A stretch of 46,420 bases of DNA from Candidatus Accumulibacter contiguus (GCF_012940005.1 NZ_SPMX01000058.1:1-46420), one strand, 5' to 3'; shown: positions 18,089 through 27,030, counted from the first letter of the stretch. Numbers and translations: made by a program. The notes: generated by a model from the sequence alone, not told the origin.

Positions 18089-20539
18089 TTACTTATGTGT
18101 GTGAATCTTCCAGGTATCGTTGGCATAGTCAGCGATCGTTCGATCAGCCGAGAAGGGACCCATCCCGGCGACGTTGAGAATTGCTTTGCGCTGCCACTCG
18201 GCAGGCGTCAGATAGAGGGCATCGACGCGCGCCTGTGTGGCGATATAGTCCGCATAGTCGGCGAGCAACAGATAGTAATCCCCATAGTGAACCAGGCAGT
18301 TGAAAATGTCATGGTAGCGCGAGCGTTCGCCGGGGGAGAAAAAGCCGCTATCGATCCGGTCGAGCGCCTCCTTGAGGCCGGCATCATTCCGGTAAAGATC
18401 CGTCGGCTGATAGCCGGCCTGCCGGATGGCGCTGACCTGTGCCGTGTTGTTGCCGAAAATGAAAATGTTCTCGGCACCGACGTTGTCGCGAATCTCGATG
18501 TTGGCGCCATCCTCGGTGCCGATGGTCAGTGCGCCGTTGAGCGAGAGTTTCATGTTGCCGGTGCCCGAGGCCTCGGTGCCGGCCGTCGAAATCTGTTCGG
18601 AGAGATTGGCCGCCGGCATGATCAGTTCGGCAACGGAAACGCCATAATTGGGGATGAAGACGACCTGCAGCAGATCACGGGAGCGCGGATCGTTGTTGAC
18701 CACCGCAGCGACGTCGTGAATCAGCCGGATCACCTGTTTGGCCATGTGATACGACGACGCCGCCTTGCCGGCGAAAATCACGCTGCGTGGTGCACACCCT
18801 TCGGTCATGCCGTTGAGAATCGCGTTATAGCGGGTGATCACGTGCAGCACGTTGAGCAACTGCCGCTTGTATTCGTGGATGCGTTTGACCTGCACGTCGA
18901 ACAGGCTGTCGGGATTCAGGGTGACACCGACTTCACGGGCGACGTAGTTGGCCAGGCGTTGCTTGTTGCCGCGTTTGGCTTCTGCGAAGGCATTTCGGAA
19001 ACCTGCATCGTCAGCGCTTGCCCGTAAATCGTGCAGGCGGTCCAGATGCAGGCGCCAGTCCCGGTTGCCAAGACGTTCGTCGAGCAGGGTGGATAGGGCA
19101 GGATTGGCTTGTGCCAGCCAGCGGCGTGGCGTGACGCCGTTGGTCTTGTTATGGAAGCGTTCGGGGTAGAGGCGGGCAAAGTCGGCAAAAATGGTCTGCA
19201 CCATCAGGTCCGAGTGCAACTGCGAAACGCCATTGACCCGGTGACTGCCGACGATGCACAGGTTCGCCATGCGCACGCGCTTGTCCTTGTCATGGCCACC
19301 GCCGTCGTCGATCATCGAGACGCGCCGCATCAGGTCGATGTCTCCGGGGTAGAGACGAACCACTTCATCGAGAAATTCCTGGTTGATGCGGTAGATGATC
19401 AGCATATGGCGCGGCAACACGCGCTGCATCAGAGTCACCTTCCAGGTTTCCAGGGCCTCCGGCATCAGGGTGTGATTGGTGTAGGAGAAAATGCGTCGGC
19501 ATTGATCCCAGGCGGTGGCCCAGGCCATCCCGTGCTCGTCGACCAGGAGACGCATCAACTCGGCAACGCTGATCGCCGGGTGGGTATCGTTGAGATGGAT
19601 GGCCACCTGCTCGGCCAGATTGCAGAAGCTGCCGTGCTCGGCCAGATGGCGAACCAGGATGTCCTGCAGCGATGCGGAAACGAAAAAGTATTCCTGGCGC
19701 AGACGCAGTTCGCGACCAGCCGAAGTGCTGTCATTCGGGTAGAGGACCCAGGAGATGTTCTCGAAACGATTCTTGAACTCAGCGGCGCGCTGGTAGTCGC
19801 CGGTATTGAAGGCCCCGAGGTCGATATGCGACGGCGCTGCCGCTTTCCACAAGCGCAAGGTGCTGACCCGCTCGGTGCCGTGACCGGGGATGACGTAGTC
19901 GAAAGCCTTGGCTTCCACGGCATCGGCGGCATGCCATTCCGCCCATTCTCCGTGATGTTCGGCATAGCCTCCGAAGCGCACGGTATAATGCTTGTTGGCG
20001 CGCGGGAACTCCCATGGCGAACGATCCTGCAGCCAGGCTTCCGGCTGCTCGACCTGCTGGCCGTTGATAATCGACTGCGCAAACATGCCGTATTCATAGC
20101 GGACGCCATAGCCCCAGGAGGGCAGTCCCAGGGTGGCCATCGAATCGAGAAAGCAGGCCGCCAGCCTGCCCAGACCACCGTTGCCGAGCGCCGCGTCAGG
20201 CTCGCATTCGATCACCTCGTCGAGCGACGGGCCGGGTGGTGCGAACAACGCCGCTGCCGGATCACGCAGATCGAGTGCCGCTAGGGCATTGTTCATCGCG
20301 CGGCCGATCAGGAATTCCATCGACAGGTAATAGACGCGTCGTGCCTTGTTATTGCGATCGGTGTTCTGCGTGTTGACCCAACGTTGCGCCAACTGCTCGC
20401 GCGCCACCTGCGAAAGTGCCTGATAGAGGTCGGCCGTGCTGGCTCTGGAGGGCTCGGCAGCAACGGTGGATAGCAGTTTGTGCTCGATTTCAGTGCGCAG
20501 TTTTTCGCTTTCTGGATCGGTTTGAGCGGCATCGGACAT
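18089..20539 (-). CDS. glgP: Glycogen phosphorylase GlgP
   Basis: 816 residues (E. coli GlgP 815). Pyridoxal-phosphate enzyme releasing glucose-1-phosphate from glycogen. The PLP-lysine motif GTGNMKLSLNGALTIGT is present (Lys near residue 663), as are the N-terminal YYLSMEFLIGRAMNNAL and DAALGNGGLGRLAACFLDS signatures. ATG 20537-20539 is preceded by GGAG about 10 bp away. The longer frame upstream overlaps glk and lacks family similarity. Twenty-two bp follow the glk stop. Confidence 0.95.
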   Translation of the reverse strand: MSDAAQTDPESEKLRTEIEHKLLSTVAAEPSRASTADLYQALSQVAREQLAQRWVNTQNTDRNNKARRVYYLSMEFLIGRAMNNALAALDLRDPAAALFAPPGPSLDEVIECEPDAALGNGGLGRLAACFLDSMATLGLPSWGYGVRYEYGMFAQSIINGQQVEQPEAWLQDRSPWEFPRANKHYTVRFGGYAEHHGEWAEWHAADAVEAKAFDYVIPGHGTERVSTLRLWKAAAPSHIDLGAFNTGDYQRAAEFKNRFENISWVLYPNDSTSAGRELRLRQEYFFVSASLQDILVRHLAEHGSFCNLAEQVAIHLNDTHPAISVAELMRLLVDEHGMAWATAWDQCRRIFSYTNHTLMPEALETWKVTLMQRVLPRHMLIIYRINQEFLDEVVRLYPGDIDLMRRVSMIDDGGGHDKDKRVRMANLCIVGSHRVNGVSQLHSDLMVQTIFADFARLYPERFHNKTNGVTPRRWLAQANPALSTLLDERLGNRDWRLHLDRLHDLRASADDAGFRNAFAEAKRGNKQRLANYVAREVGVTLNPDSLFDVQVKRIHEYKRQLLNVLHVITRYNAILNGMTEGCAPRSVIFAGKAASSYHMAKQVIRLIHDVAAVVNNDPRSRDLLQVVFIPNYGVSVAELIMPAANLSEQISTAGTEASGTGNMKLSLNGALTIGTEDGANIEIRDNVGAENIFIFGNNTAQVSAIRQAGYQPTDLYRNDAGLKEALDRIDSGFFSPGERSRYHDIFNCLVHYGDYYLLLADYADYIATQARVDALYLTPAEWQRKAILNVAGMGPFSADRTIADYANDTWKIHTHK

Positions 20540-20561
20540 CAGGCGGATACTCCAGTAAAGT

Positions 20562-21527
20562 TCATGGGCAAGCTTCGCTGTCGGCCAGGGCATGGGCAGC
20601 ACCAAGCAGGGCCGGCGTTGGAGAAAGCATTACATAGGTTGGAATTGCGGCCAGATAGGCAGCGAATCGCCCTTTGGCCTCGAAACGGGCGCGAAATGGT
20701 GAGTGATCAAATAATTCCCCTAGTCTTGGGATGATACCACCACCGACATACATGCCACCCTGGGCGCCGAGCGTCAGCGCAAGATTTCCCGCAACGGAGC
20801 CCAGCATTGCGCAGAAAGTGTCGATCACCGCCCGGCACTGGAGATCGTTGCCGGCGACGGCACGCGCGACGATTTCAGCTGTCGACAAGGGTTCACCGCG
20901 GCGGCCGTCGACTTCAGCAACCAGACGATGCAGCAAAGGCAGGCCGCTGCCGGAAAGCAGGCGCTCGGCAGAGACATGGTCAAACTCAAGTCGGGCGAGG
21001 GCAAGGATCGTCGACTCGCGTGCGTCGGCAGGGGACAGTGAACAATGGCCGCCTTCGCCGGTCAGCGCCAGCCAGTGGCCACGATCGAAAAGCACCCCCG
21101 AGACACCAAGGCCGGTTCCGGGTCCAAGCACTGCTTTGGGGGCCAACTCGATCGGCTCGCCGCCGCCGACCTGATGCAGATCGGCGGCGTCAAGTTGCGG
21201 CAGCGACAGGGCCAGGGCAGTGAAGTCGTTGAGCAGCAGCAGGCGATTCAGCCCGAGTCTCGCCTTGAGGTCGGCGCGCGCGAAGGTCCAGGCGCCATTG
21301 GTCAATCCGACCACTTCATCATGAACCGGGCCGGCCAGCGCGATCGCCGCCGCCTGCAAACCTGGGCAGCCGACTTCAGTGAGGTAGGCCTGAATCGCTT
21401 CTGCCGGTCCGGCGAAGTCGGCCACCGCGAGTATGCGTACCCGCTCCGGTGAGCCGGATTCGTCGAGCAGCGCGAAGCGGGCACGCGTGCCACCGATGTC
21501 GGCGACCAGCATTGCATACGGCGTCAT
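20562..21527 (-). CDS. glk: Glucokinase (ROK-unrelated, Glk family)
   Basis: 321 residues, typical for bacterial hexokinase-type glucokinase. Phosphorylates glucose with ATP. The phosphate-binding loop VADIGGTRARFAL is near the N-terminus. LLLLNDFTALALSLP supplies the catalytic Asp, VLGPGTGLGVSG the adenosine loop, and LTGEGGHCSLSP the glucose-binding Glu-His. First gene of the glycogen unit. A glucokinase here makes sense because debranching by GlgX yields short oligosaccharides and free glucose that must be re-phosphorylated. Confidence 0.94.
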   Translation of the reverse strand: MTPYAMLVADIGGTRARFALLDESGSPERVRILAVADFAGPAEAIQAYLTEVGCPGLQAAAIALAGPVHDEVVGLTNGAWTFARADLKARLGLNRLLLLNDFTALALSLPQLDAADLHQVGGGEPIELAPKAVLGPGTGLGVSGVLFDRGHWLALTGEGGHCSLSPADARESTILALARLEFDHVSAERLLSGSGLPLLHRLVAEVDGRRGEPLSTAEIVARAVAGNDLQCRAVIDTFCAMLGSVAGNLALTLGAQGGMYVGGGIIPRLGELFDHSPFRARFEAKGRFAAYLAAIPTYVMLSPTPALLGAAHALADSEACP

Positions 21528-21971
21528 GGCAGTGCCTGCTCAGAGTCAATAGAGGGGAAAGGATCGGTGATTCTCATGTGGTTGAACAATGATGATGCAG
21601 CTGAGCCTGTCGTTTCGATCAGGCGGCTGCTGCAGGTTGAAGATGAATGCCAGGTCGAAGAGATGAGCACGCCCCGAATCTTCGCACCAAATACGGTATT
21701 TTTCAAAGACCCGGCCAGCCTCTGCGGCTCTCTCCCCGGTACCGGCATCCGTTGTCCGGGAGTCTCTCCGGTCCACACGGGTTCTGTCAAGCCGGGACTG
21801 GCCGAATCAGCACGCCACAGCCATTGGGCAGGCATGGCTTTCGTTTCTTGCAGAGCAAGCATTCCCCCAGGGTTCTGCCCTAACCGGCTGTCGCAACAGC
21901 TCGGGCAGACCCGGGGCTTCCGGCCCAGCCGTCAGCCGCCCGCTCTGGTGCTTGTGGCGGAGAATAATGGA
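21528..21971. other. Intergenic region upstream of glk
   Basis: No gene is convincing in this 444-bp stretch. The frames open in it give low-complexity Arg/Ser/Pro-rich products without domain signatures. It should contain the promoter of the glycogen operon (reading leftward) and the end of the lysozyme-like gene, which reads leftward into it. I could not find a clear -35/-10 pair, sigma-54 site or strong terminator. Confidence 0.4.
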
Positions 21972-22739
21972 TCAGAGCGTGGCGAGATAGCTCCTTGCCA
22001 TTTCCGCGATCGCCTGCGCCTTGTCCAGTCCGTTGATGCAGCGGCGAGCATTGACGAAATCCGTTTTATGGATATCGACGTAATCCGAGAGCTTCCGCCC
22101 GGAGAATGTCCCGGTCTTGAATCCGTGCACCAGAACGAACAGGGCGACTTCAGGTTTTGAGGCCAATTGCGGGTGATTGACCAGATCCAGACCCAACAAC
22201 TGAGCGTATTTTTCGTAGTTATTCTTCCAGGTCAGCTGTACATAACCGCGACCATAATAAGGATAATATCTTGACGAGGGAAGGTGTGTTCTGAGGTAGG
22301 TATCCGGGTCCTTGAGCCAGAATGCCTCGCTGACCGGCTGGAAGCGATGCGCCGTTTCGTGATCGACTGTCGCCAGCACGTAGGCGATCTGGGTCTTGAT
22401 GCCGAGACCCTGGTTTGCGCACTCGCTTTTGATGGCGGCTATCGTGCCCTCCTTGGTGGAAAAGTCATGCTGGGCATCGATTGGCGTGACTTGATCAAGG
22501 ATCCCTTGCAGCTTTGCAACATCTCCCGCGTCGATCGTGAGCGGATCGCCCAGCTTGAAATCTTCCACGCATTCGGCCCAGGCATTGCGGGTTTTCGGCC
22601 CATACAATCCGTCGATATCCCCCAAGGGATAGCCAAGCTTGGTCAAGGCAGTCTGCAGTTCGCCAAGCCTGTCCTCGTCCAGATCGTGGATCGGGATCGA
22701 AGAGCCTGCGGGAAGGGTGGTCAGTTTCGTGAGTTTCAT
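21972..22739 (-). CDS. Peptidoglycan-binding / GH19-like lysozyme (endolysin-type)
   Basis: 255 residues. A peptidoglycan-binding domain (about 25-60: LGELQTALTKLGYPLGDIDGLYGPKT) precedes a chitinase-19/lysozyme-like domain (about 95-250). VDHETAHRFQPVSEAFWL carries the likely catalytic Glu, and YYPYYGRGYVQLTWKNNYEKYA is the family's substrate-binding hairpin. No signal peptide is visible, as in phage endolysins that exit through a holin; no holin or other phage gene is nearby. It stands alone, divergent from the FAD dehydrogenase. It may be a domesticated endolysin or part of a contact/secretion system. Confidence 0.8.
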   Translation of the reverse strand: MKLTKLTTLPAGSSIPIHDLDEDRLGELQTALTKLGYPLGDIDGLYGPKTRNAWAECVEDFKLGDPLTIDAGDVAKLQGILDQVTPIDAQHDFSTKEGTIAAIKSECANQGLGIKTQIAYVLATVDHETAHRFQPVSEAFWLKDPDTYLRTHLPSSRYYPYYGRGYVQLTWKNNYEKYAQLLGLDLVNHPQLASKPEVALFVLVHGFKTGTFSGRKLSDYVDIHKTDFVNARRCINGLDKAQAIAEMARSYLATL

Positions 22740-22823
22740 ATCGGTTCTCCCTCAACCTGTTTGCTGCAGTTAATATAGACGCATTCTTCCTCAATATCAT
22801 CCCAATCCGACTGCAGGCCCTCC

Positions 22824-24233
22824 GTGAATCACGCGCATCTGATCAGAAGCCTGAGCGAACTGCTCGGCGCCGAGAATGTGCTGACTGCCGCTGATAGCAT
22901 GACTGCGTACCTCGGCGACTGGCGGGGTCGCTATCGCGGTGCGGCGCTCTGCGTCGTGCGGCCAGCGACTACCGCGGCAGTGGCGGCGGTGGTCCGGGTC
23001 TGTGCCGAGGCCGGCGTGGCGATGGTGCCGCAGGGCGGCAATACCAGTCTTTGCGGGGCGGCGACGCCGGGGTCTGACGGCCGGTCGGTGCTGATCAGCC
23101 TTTCCCGGATGCGGCGCGTGCGCGCGATCGACACCCTCAACAACACCATCACCGTCGAGGCCGGTTGCGTACTGCAGACGGTGCAGGAGGCGGCAGCCGA
23201 GGCAGGTCGGCTGTTTCCGCTGTCACTGGCGGCCGAGGGCAGTTGTCAGCTCGGCGGCAATCTGTCTACCAACGCCGGCGGCGTACAGGTGCTCCGCTAC
23301 GGCAACACCCGCGAGCTGACGCTGGGCCTTGAAGTGGTGCTGCCGAGCGGCGAAGTCTGGGATGGCCTGCGCGCCCTGCGCAAGGACAATACTGGTTACG
23401 ACCTGAAGCATCTGTTCATCGGCGCCGAGGGAACGCTGGGGATTATCACCGCGGCGGTGTTGAAGCTCTTTCCGAAGCCGCGGTCGACCGCCACCGCCTG
23501 GCTGGCGATCGCTTCGCCGGCGCTGGCGGTGCGCTTGCTGGCCGAACTGCAGGCACAATTCGGCGCATCGTTGACCGCCTGCGAACTGGTCTCGGAGCAG
23601 GCACTCGATCTGGTCCGCAAACACCTGCCGGGAGCGCATCCCAGTGTGTCGGCAAGCCCCTGGCATTTGTTGATCGAACTTTCCGGCAGCAGCGATGAGG
23701 CGGCGCTACGCGAAGCGCTGACCTCCTTTCTCGCCGCTGCGCTCGACCAGCGCATGCTCGGCGATGCGCTGCTGGCGCAGAGCATCGAGCAGGCCCGCTG
23801 TCTGTGGGCATTGCGCGAGAATATCGGCGAAGCGCAGAAAATCGAAGGCCAGAGCATCAAGCACGATGTTTCTCTACCGATTTCGCGCCTTCCGGAGTTT
23901 GTCGAGCGCGCCGACCGGGCGCTTCTGCTGGCTTATCCGGAAATTCGCATCGTCACCTTCGGACACATCGGCGACGGCAATCTGCACTACAACCAGTCGA
24001 CATCGGCAGCCGGTGAGAACGCGGCTTTCCTGGCTGCGCAGCCCGAAGTCAACCGGATCGTCCATGACCTGGTGCATGAACTCGGCGGCAGCATCAGCGC
24101 CGAACACGGCATCGGCCAGTTGAAGCGCGTCGAACTGCTGCGCTACAAGAGCCCGGTCGAAATCGAGATGATGCGGGCGATCAAGCGCACCCTCGATCCG
24201 CAGGGCTTGATGAATCCTGGCAAGGTGCTGTGA
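22824..24233 (+). CDS. FAD-linked D-2-hydroxyacid dehydrogenase (GlcD/D-2-hydroxyglutarate type)
   Basis: 469 residues. An FAD_binding_4 (PCMH) domain occupies about residues 38-175, with VPQGGNTSLCGAATP and LSLAAEGSCQLGGNLSTNAGG binding FAD. The FAD-oxidase C-terminal domain holds HIGDGNLHYN (metal/substrate histidines) and EHGIGQLKR. The family includes D-2-hydroxyglutarate dehydrogenase, GlcD and D-lactate dehydrogenases; the exact substrate cannot be told from sequence. D-2-HG dehydrogenase, coupled to serine synthesis, is a reasonable guess. Start: GTG 22824-22826 agrees with the family N-terminus. Converges with hslO with 10 bp between. Confidence 0.88.
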   Translation: MNHAHLIRSLSELLGAENVLTAADSMTAYLGDWRGRYRGAALCVVRPATTAAVAAVVRVCAEAGVAMVPQGGNTSLCGAATPGSDGRSVLISLSRMRRVRAIDTLNNTITVEAGCVLQTVQEAAAEAGRLFPLSLAAEGSCQLGGNLSTNAGGVQVLRYGNTRELTLGLEVVLPSGEVWDGLRALRKDNTGYDLKHLFIGAEGTLGIITAAVLKLFPKPRSTATAWLAIASPALAVRLLAELQAQFGASLTACELVSEQALDLVRKHLPGAHPSVSASPWHLLIELSGSSDEAALREALTSFLAAALDQRMLGDALLAQSIEQARCLWALRENIGEAQKIEGQSIKHDVSLPISRLPEFVERADRALLLAYPEIRIVTFGHIGDGNLHYNQSTSAAGENAAFLAAQPEVNRIVHDLVHELGGSISAEHGIGQLKRVELLRYKSPVEIEMMRAIKRTLDPQGLMNPGKVL

Positions 24234-24243
24234 GTTCCATTGG

Positions 24244-25113
24244 TCAATGCAGCGTCGGTGACGTCGTCTGCAACGCATCGCTGAAGAGGGAGTCGATGGC
24301 CGGCGCGTCGAAACGGTACTCCCGATTACAGATGTCGTCCTTGATGAGCACTTCGCCATGCTCCCGCAGGACGGCATAGACTTCAGCGGGGCCGAGCGAA
24401 CGTAGCAGGAAACGCACTTTTTCCCAGTCCTCGGGGCAGTTGTGGACGACGATCCGCGCCGGAAAAAGGCGAACGGTTTCTTCCGGAAAGAGGCGGCGCA
24501 GCAGTTCCTCGGCAGGCAGCGACAAGAGTTCCGCAGTCTTTACCGTGGCTGCCAGCGCCTCGACGCGCGCCCAGCCGTCCGCGTCGCGCTGATCGGCAGA
24601 TGGCAATTTCTGCAAGAAGAGTCCGGCCGCCGCGCTGGAAGAAGCAGCCAGAAAGAAGCGCGCAGGCAATTGTTCCGACTGCCCGAGGTAGTGCTCGAAG
24701 ACCTCGGCGATGCTCTCGCCGTCGAGTGGCACGATGCTCTGATAGGGCTCACGCATCGACGGCATGTCGAGCGAGAGCAGCAACTGGCCGTCGCCGAGCA
24801 GTGCCGGAACGGAATGTTCCTCCGGTTGTGTTGCACACCTGGCCATGCCGCGAATCTGCAACTGCTCGTCGCAGTCGATGACCAGCAGCGACACCGGGCC
24901 GTTTCCACGCATCTGGATCGTCAACCGGCCAGGTTGCTTGAGCTTGTCGCCGAGCAGCAAAGTAGTGGCGCTCATTTCCCCGAGCAATCGGCGAACCGGC
25001 GCCGGGTAGTCGCGATTCTCGATCATTTTCCGCCACGCCGGTCCGAGGCGAACGACGGCGCCAAGGATGTCGAGATCGTCGAGCAGAAAGCGGCTCAGGT
25101 AGTCGTCGAGCAT
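24244..25113 (-). CDS. hslO: Hsp33-family chaperonin HslO with altered metal-site residues
   Basis: 289 residues, correct length for Hsp33, a redox-switched holdase chaperone. The N-terminal domain matches (YLSRFLLDDLDI, GEMSATTLLLGDKLK, LLGDGQLLLSLD). The C-terminal zinc domain is unusual. Where Cys-x-Cys is expected there is H224-N-C226, and where Cys-x-x-Cys is expected there is D259-D-I-C262. The four-cysteine thiolate switch is thus reduced to two Cys; His and Asp could still ligate zinc. I believe related betaproteobacteria share this pattern but cannot verify it here. Third gene in rhodanese-nadA-hslO, 16 bp after nadA. Confidence 0.92.
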   Translation of the reverse strand: MLDDYLSRFLLDDLDILGAVVRLGPAWRKMIENRDYPAPVRRLLGEMSATTLLLGDKLKQPGRLTIQMRGNGPVSLLVIDCDEQLQIRGMARCATQPEEHSVPALLGDGQLLLSLDMPSMREPYQSIVPLDGESIAEVFEHYLGQSEQLPARFFLAASSSAAAGLFLQKLPSADQRDADGWARVEALAATVKTAELLSLPAEELLRRLFPEETVRLFPARIVVHNCPEDWEKVRFLLRSLGPAEVYAVLREHGEVLIKDDICNREYRFDAPAIDSLFSDALQTTSPTLH

Positions 25114-25129
25114 GTTTCCGGATCAGATC

Positions 25130-26227
25130 TCAAGAGACAGCGAGCATTCTTTCCAGCGCCAGCTTGGCGAGTGCCCGCTCATGCTCGGGCACCGTGATCT
25201 GGTTGACCACCTGGCCATCGGCCAGGTTCTCGAGCGTCCACGCCAGATGCTGCGGGTCGATGCGCTGCATCGTCGAGCACATGCACACCGTCGGCGCCAT
25301 GAACTGCACGATCTTGCCCTCCTGCCGGACTTCTTCGGCGAGACGGTTGACCAGATTGAGTTCGGTGCCGACCAGCCAGCGCGTGTTTGGCCGGGCCTCC
25401 TTGACCGTTCTCACGATGTGTTCGGTCGAGCCGACGAAATCCGATTGCCGGCAGACCTCGAAGCTGCATTCCGGGTGGGCGATGACCAGGCCGTCGGGAT
25501 GCTGATTGCGAAAACGCAGGATGTGCGCTGGCTGGAACATCTGATGGACCGAGCAATGGCCTTTCCAGAGCAGCAGTCTTGCTCGCCGGATCTGCTCGGC
25601 GGTGAGGCCGCCCATTTCGAGATCGGGGTCCCAGACCATCATCTCGTCGAGCGCGATACCCATCTGAAAGCCGGTCCAGCGCCCGAGGTGCTGGTCCGGA
25701 AAGAAGAGAATCTTCTCGCGACGCGCAAACGCCCAAGCCGCAATCGTGCCGGCATTCGACGAGGTGCACACGATGCCGCCGCGTGCGCCACAGAAGGCCT
25801 TGAGATCGGCCGCCGAGTTGATGTAGGTCACCGGCGTGACCTGTTGATCCACGTCGAGCACTTCGCCGAGCTCGCGCCAGCAGCGTTCGACCTTGGCCAG
25901 ATTGGCCATGTCGGCCATCGAGCAGCCGGCTGCCAGGTCAGGCAGGATGGCGATCTGCTCGGGCTTCGACATGATGTCGGCGACTTCGGCCATGAAATGC
26001 ACGCCGCAGAAAACGATGTAGCGGGAATCGGTCTGTGAGGCGAGGCGAGAGAGTTTCAGCGAGTCGCCGGTAAGGTCGGCGTATTGATAAACATCGGCGC
26101 GCTGATAGTGGTGACAGAGCAGCACGACTTCCTTGCCGAGGCGCGCGCGCGCGGCACGAATGCGCTGATGACAGGCATCGTCCTGCAACTGGTTGAATTT
26201 GTCGAAGTGGATGGTCGCGCTTTGCAT
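25130..26227 (-). CDS. nadA: Quinolinate synthase NadA
   Basis: 365 residues. [4Fe-4S] enzyme that condenses iminoaspartate with dihydroxyacetone phosphate to quinolinate in NAD synthesis. Key features: LLCHHYQRADVYQYAD (substrate His/Tyr), DLAAGCSMADMA, VIAHPECSFEVC and APTVCMCSTMQRIDP, which supply the three cluster cysteines. ATG 26225-26227. It sits 51 bp after a rhodanese gene and before hslO on the same strand, possibly co-transcribed. A rhodanese could relate to Fe-S chemistry, but that is inference. Confidence 0.95.
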   Translation of the reverse strand: MQSATIHFDKFNQLQDDACHQRIRAARARLGKEVVLLCHHYQRADVYQYADLTGDSLKLSRLASQTDSRYIVFCGVHFMAEVADIMSKPEQIAILPDLAAGCSMADMANLAKVERCWRELGEVLDVDQQVTPVTYINSAADLKAFCGARGGIVCTSSNAGTIAAWAFARREKILFFPDQHLGRWTGFQMGIALDEMMVWDPDLEMGGLTAEQIRRARLLLWKGHCSVHQMFQPAHILRFRNQHPDGLVIAHPECSFEVCRQSDFVGSTEHIVRTVKEARPNTRWLVGTELNLVNRLAEEVRQEGKIVQFMAPTVCMCSTMQRIDPQHLAWTLENLADGQVVNQITVPEHERALAKLALERMLAVS

Positions 26228-26278
26228 GATGGTGGTACTCGAATCGATGTCAGGAAAGCCAGGCCGAGCTGGCAGCGT

Positions 26279-26728
26279 TCAGCTATGCCAGGGCAGGCCG
26301 GCGTGACGCCAGCCGCCGATCTTGCCCCGCTGGCCGCTGGCGTCCTTGTCCCCCTCGAAGCCCTCGAGCACATTGTAACAGTCGCGCGGCGTGGCCTGGC
26401 TGACCAGCGCGGCCGCTTGGTGCGAACGCGCGCCGCTGCGGCAGATGAACATCAGCAGGGCTTCGCGATCGGTCTGCTGCGTCAGTTGCGCCAGGAAATG
26501 ACTGTTGGGCCGGTTCTCGGGGTAGCTCATCCACTCGATCTCGACGGCGCCGGGGATGCGTCCGACCCAATCCCATTCGGCACGCGTGCGCACGTCGACC
26601 AGTTTGGCGCCGGGCGCCAGTTGCCAGACCTTGTACGCCTCCTCCGGCGTCAGTGCACCCGCGTACGGGAGGCCAAGTTCGCGCCCGCGTTCGTGGGCGA
26701 GTTGCAGCAGATCGGTCAATTTTCCCAT
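26279..26728 (-). CDS. Single-domain rhodanese-like sulfurtransferase
   Basis: 149 residues. The active-site loop MFICRSGARSHQAA carries the catalytic Cys and the CRSGxRS pattern. LVDVRTRAEWDWVGRIPGAVEI is the usual N-terminal CH2A motif. Start at the ATG 26726-26728, where family similarity begins (MGKLTDLLQLAHERG); longer in-frame extensions run through the glnA promoter region and were rejected. Probably cytoplasmic; the substrate is unknown. Divergent from glnA, sharing its 302-bp regulatory region. Confidence 0.88.
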   Translation of the reverse strand: MGKLTDLLQLAHERGRELGLPYAGALTPEEAYKVWQLAPGAKLVDVRTRAEWDWVGRIPGAVEIEWMSYPENRPNSHFLAQLTQQTDREALLMFICRSGARSHQAAALVSQATPRDCYNVLEGFEGDKDASGQRGKIGGWRHAGLPWHS

Positions 26729-26834
26729 GGTGTCCGCTAAAGTATCTGTTGAAGGACGCCCGACAAGACGCCCGATAAAGCTCGGAGTATAAATCACTTG
26801 AATCGTTCGCAGGGCGGGCTGCTTTCTTCTGTAA

Positions 26835-26851
26835 CGCACCGTTGCAGTGCG
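26835..26851. promoter_or_regulatory. NtrC-type binding site, distal (weaker)
   Basis: CGCACC-GTTGC-AGTGCG is a 17-bp near-palindrome resembling the NtrC consensus TGCACC-N5-GGTGCA. It starts 30 bp upstream of the second copy, close to the three-turn phasing of the paired sites at enteric glnA promoters, and would centre near -129 relative to the predicted start. Confidence 0.5.
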
Positions 26852-26864
26852 TGGATCGATTTGG

Positions 26865-26881
26865 CGCACCGCCGTGGTGCA
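26865..26881. promoter_or_regulatory. NtrC-type binding site, proximal (strong)
   Basis: CGCACC-GCCGT-GGTGCA matches TGCACCA-N3-TGGTGCA at 12 of the 14 fixed positions. It would centre near -99 of the predicted sigma-54 start of glnA, close to the -108 site of E. coli glnAp2. ntrB and ntrC lie 2-5 kb downstream. Confidence 0.7.
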
Positions 26882-26945
26882 ATGAAAAAACCTCAAGAAC
26901 GCGCCAGAACCTTGTGGCACAATGAAAATCCACCGGGACAGTGAT

Positions 26946-26962
26946 TGGCACGTTTTTCTGCT
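26946..26962 (+). promoter_or_regulatory. Sigma-54-like promoter of glnA with one extra spacer base
   Basis: TTGGCACG-TTTTT-CTGCT strongly resembles the -24/-12 consensus and E. coli glnAp2, but GG and GC are 11 bp apart where 10 is required. The extra base lies in a T5 run, so it may be a sequencing indel or a true weakening. The predicted start near 26973 leaves about 58 nt of leader before the AGGAGA Shine-Dalgarno and ATG of glnA. Confidence 0.5.
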
Positions 26963-27030
26963 AATCCCCCCCGCACCCCTATTTTTCTACTATCGCCGGC
27001 GAGCCCGGCACCTCTTCAGGAGATTTTGCA

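Noticed and set aside
21567-22160. A 197-codon plus-strand frame upstream of and overlapping the lysozyme-like gene
   Set aside because: It overlaps the lysozyme-like gene on the other strand, and the rest is low-complexity without family features.
26913-26931. TGGCACAATGAAAATCC as a second sigma-54 promoter of glnA
   Set aside because: There is a good -24 half but no GC at the -12 position.
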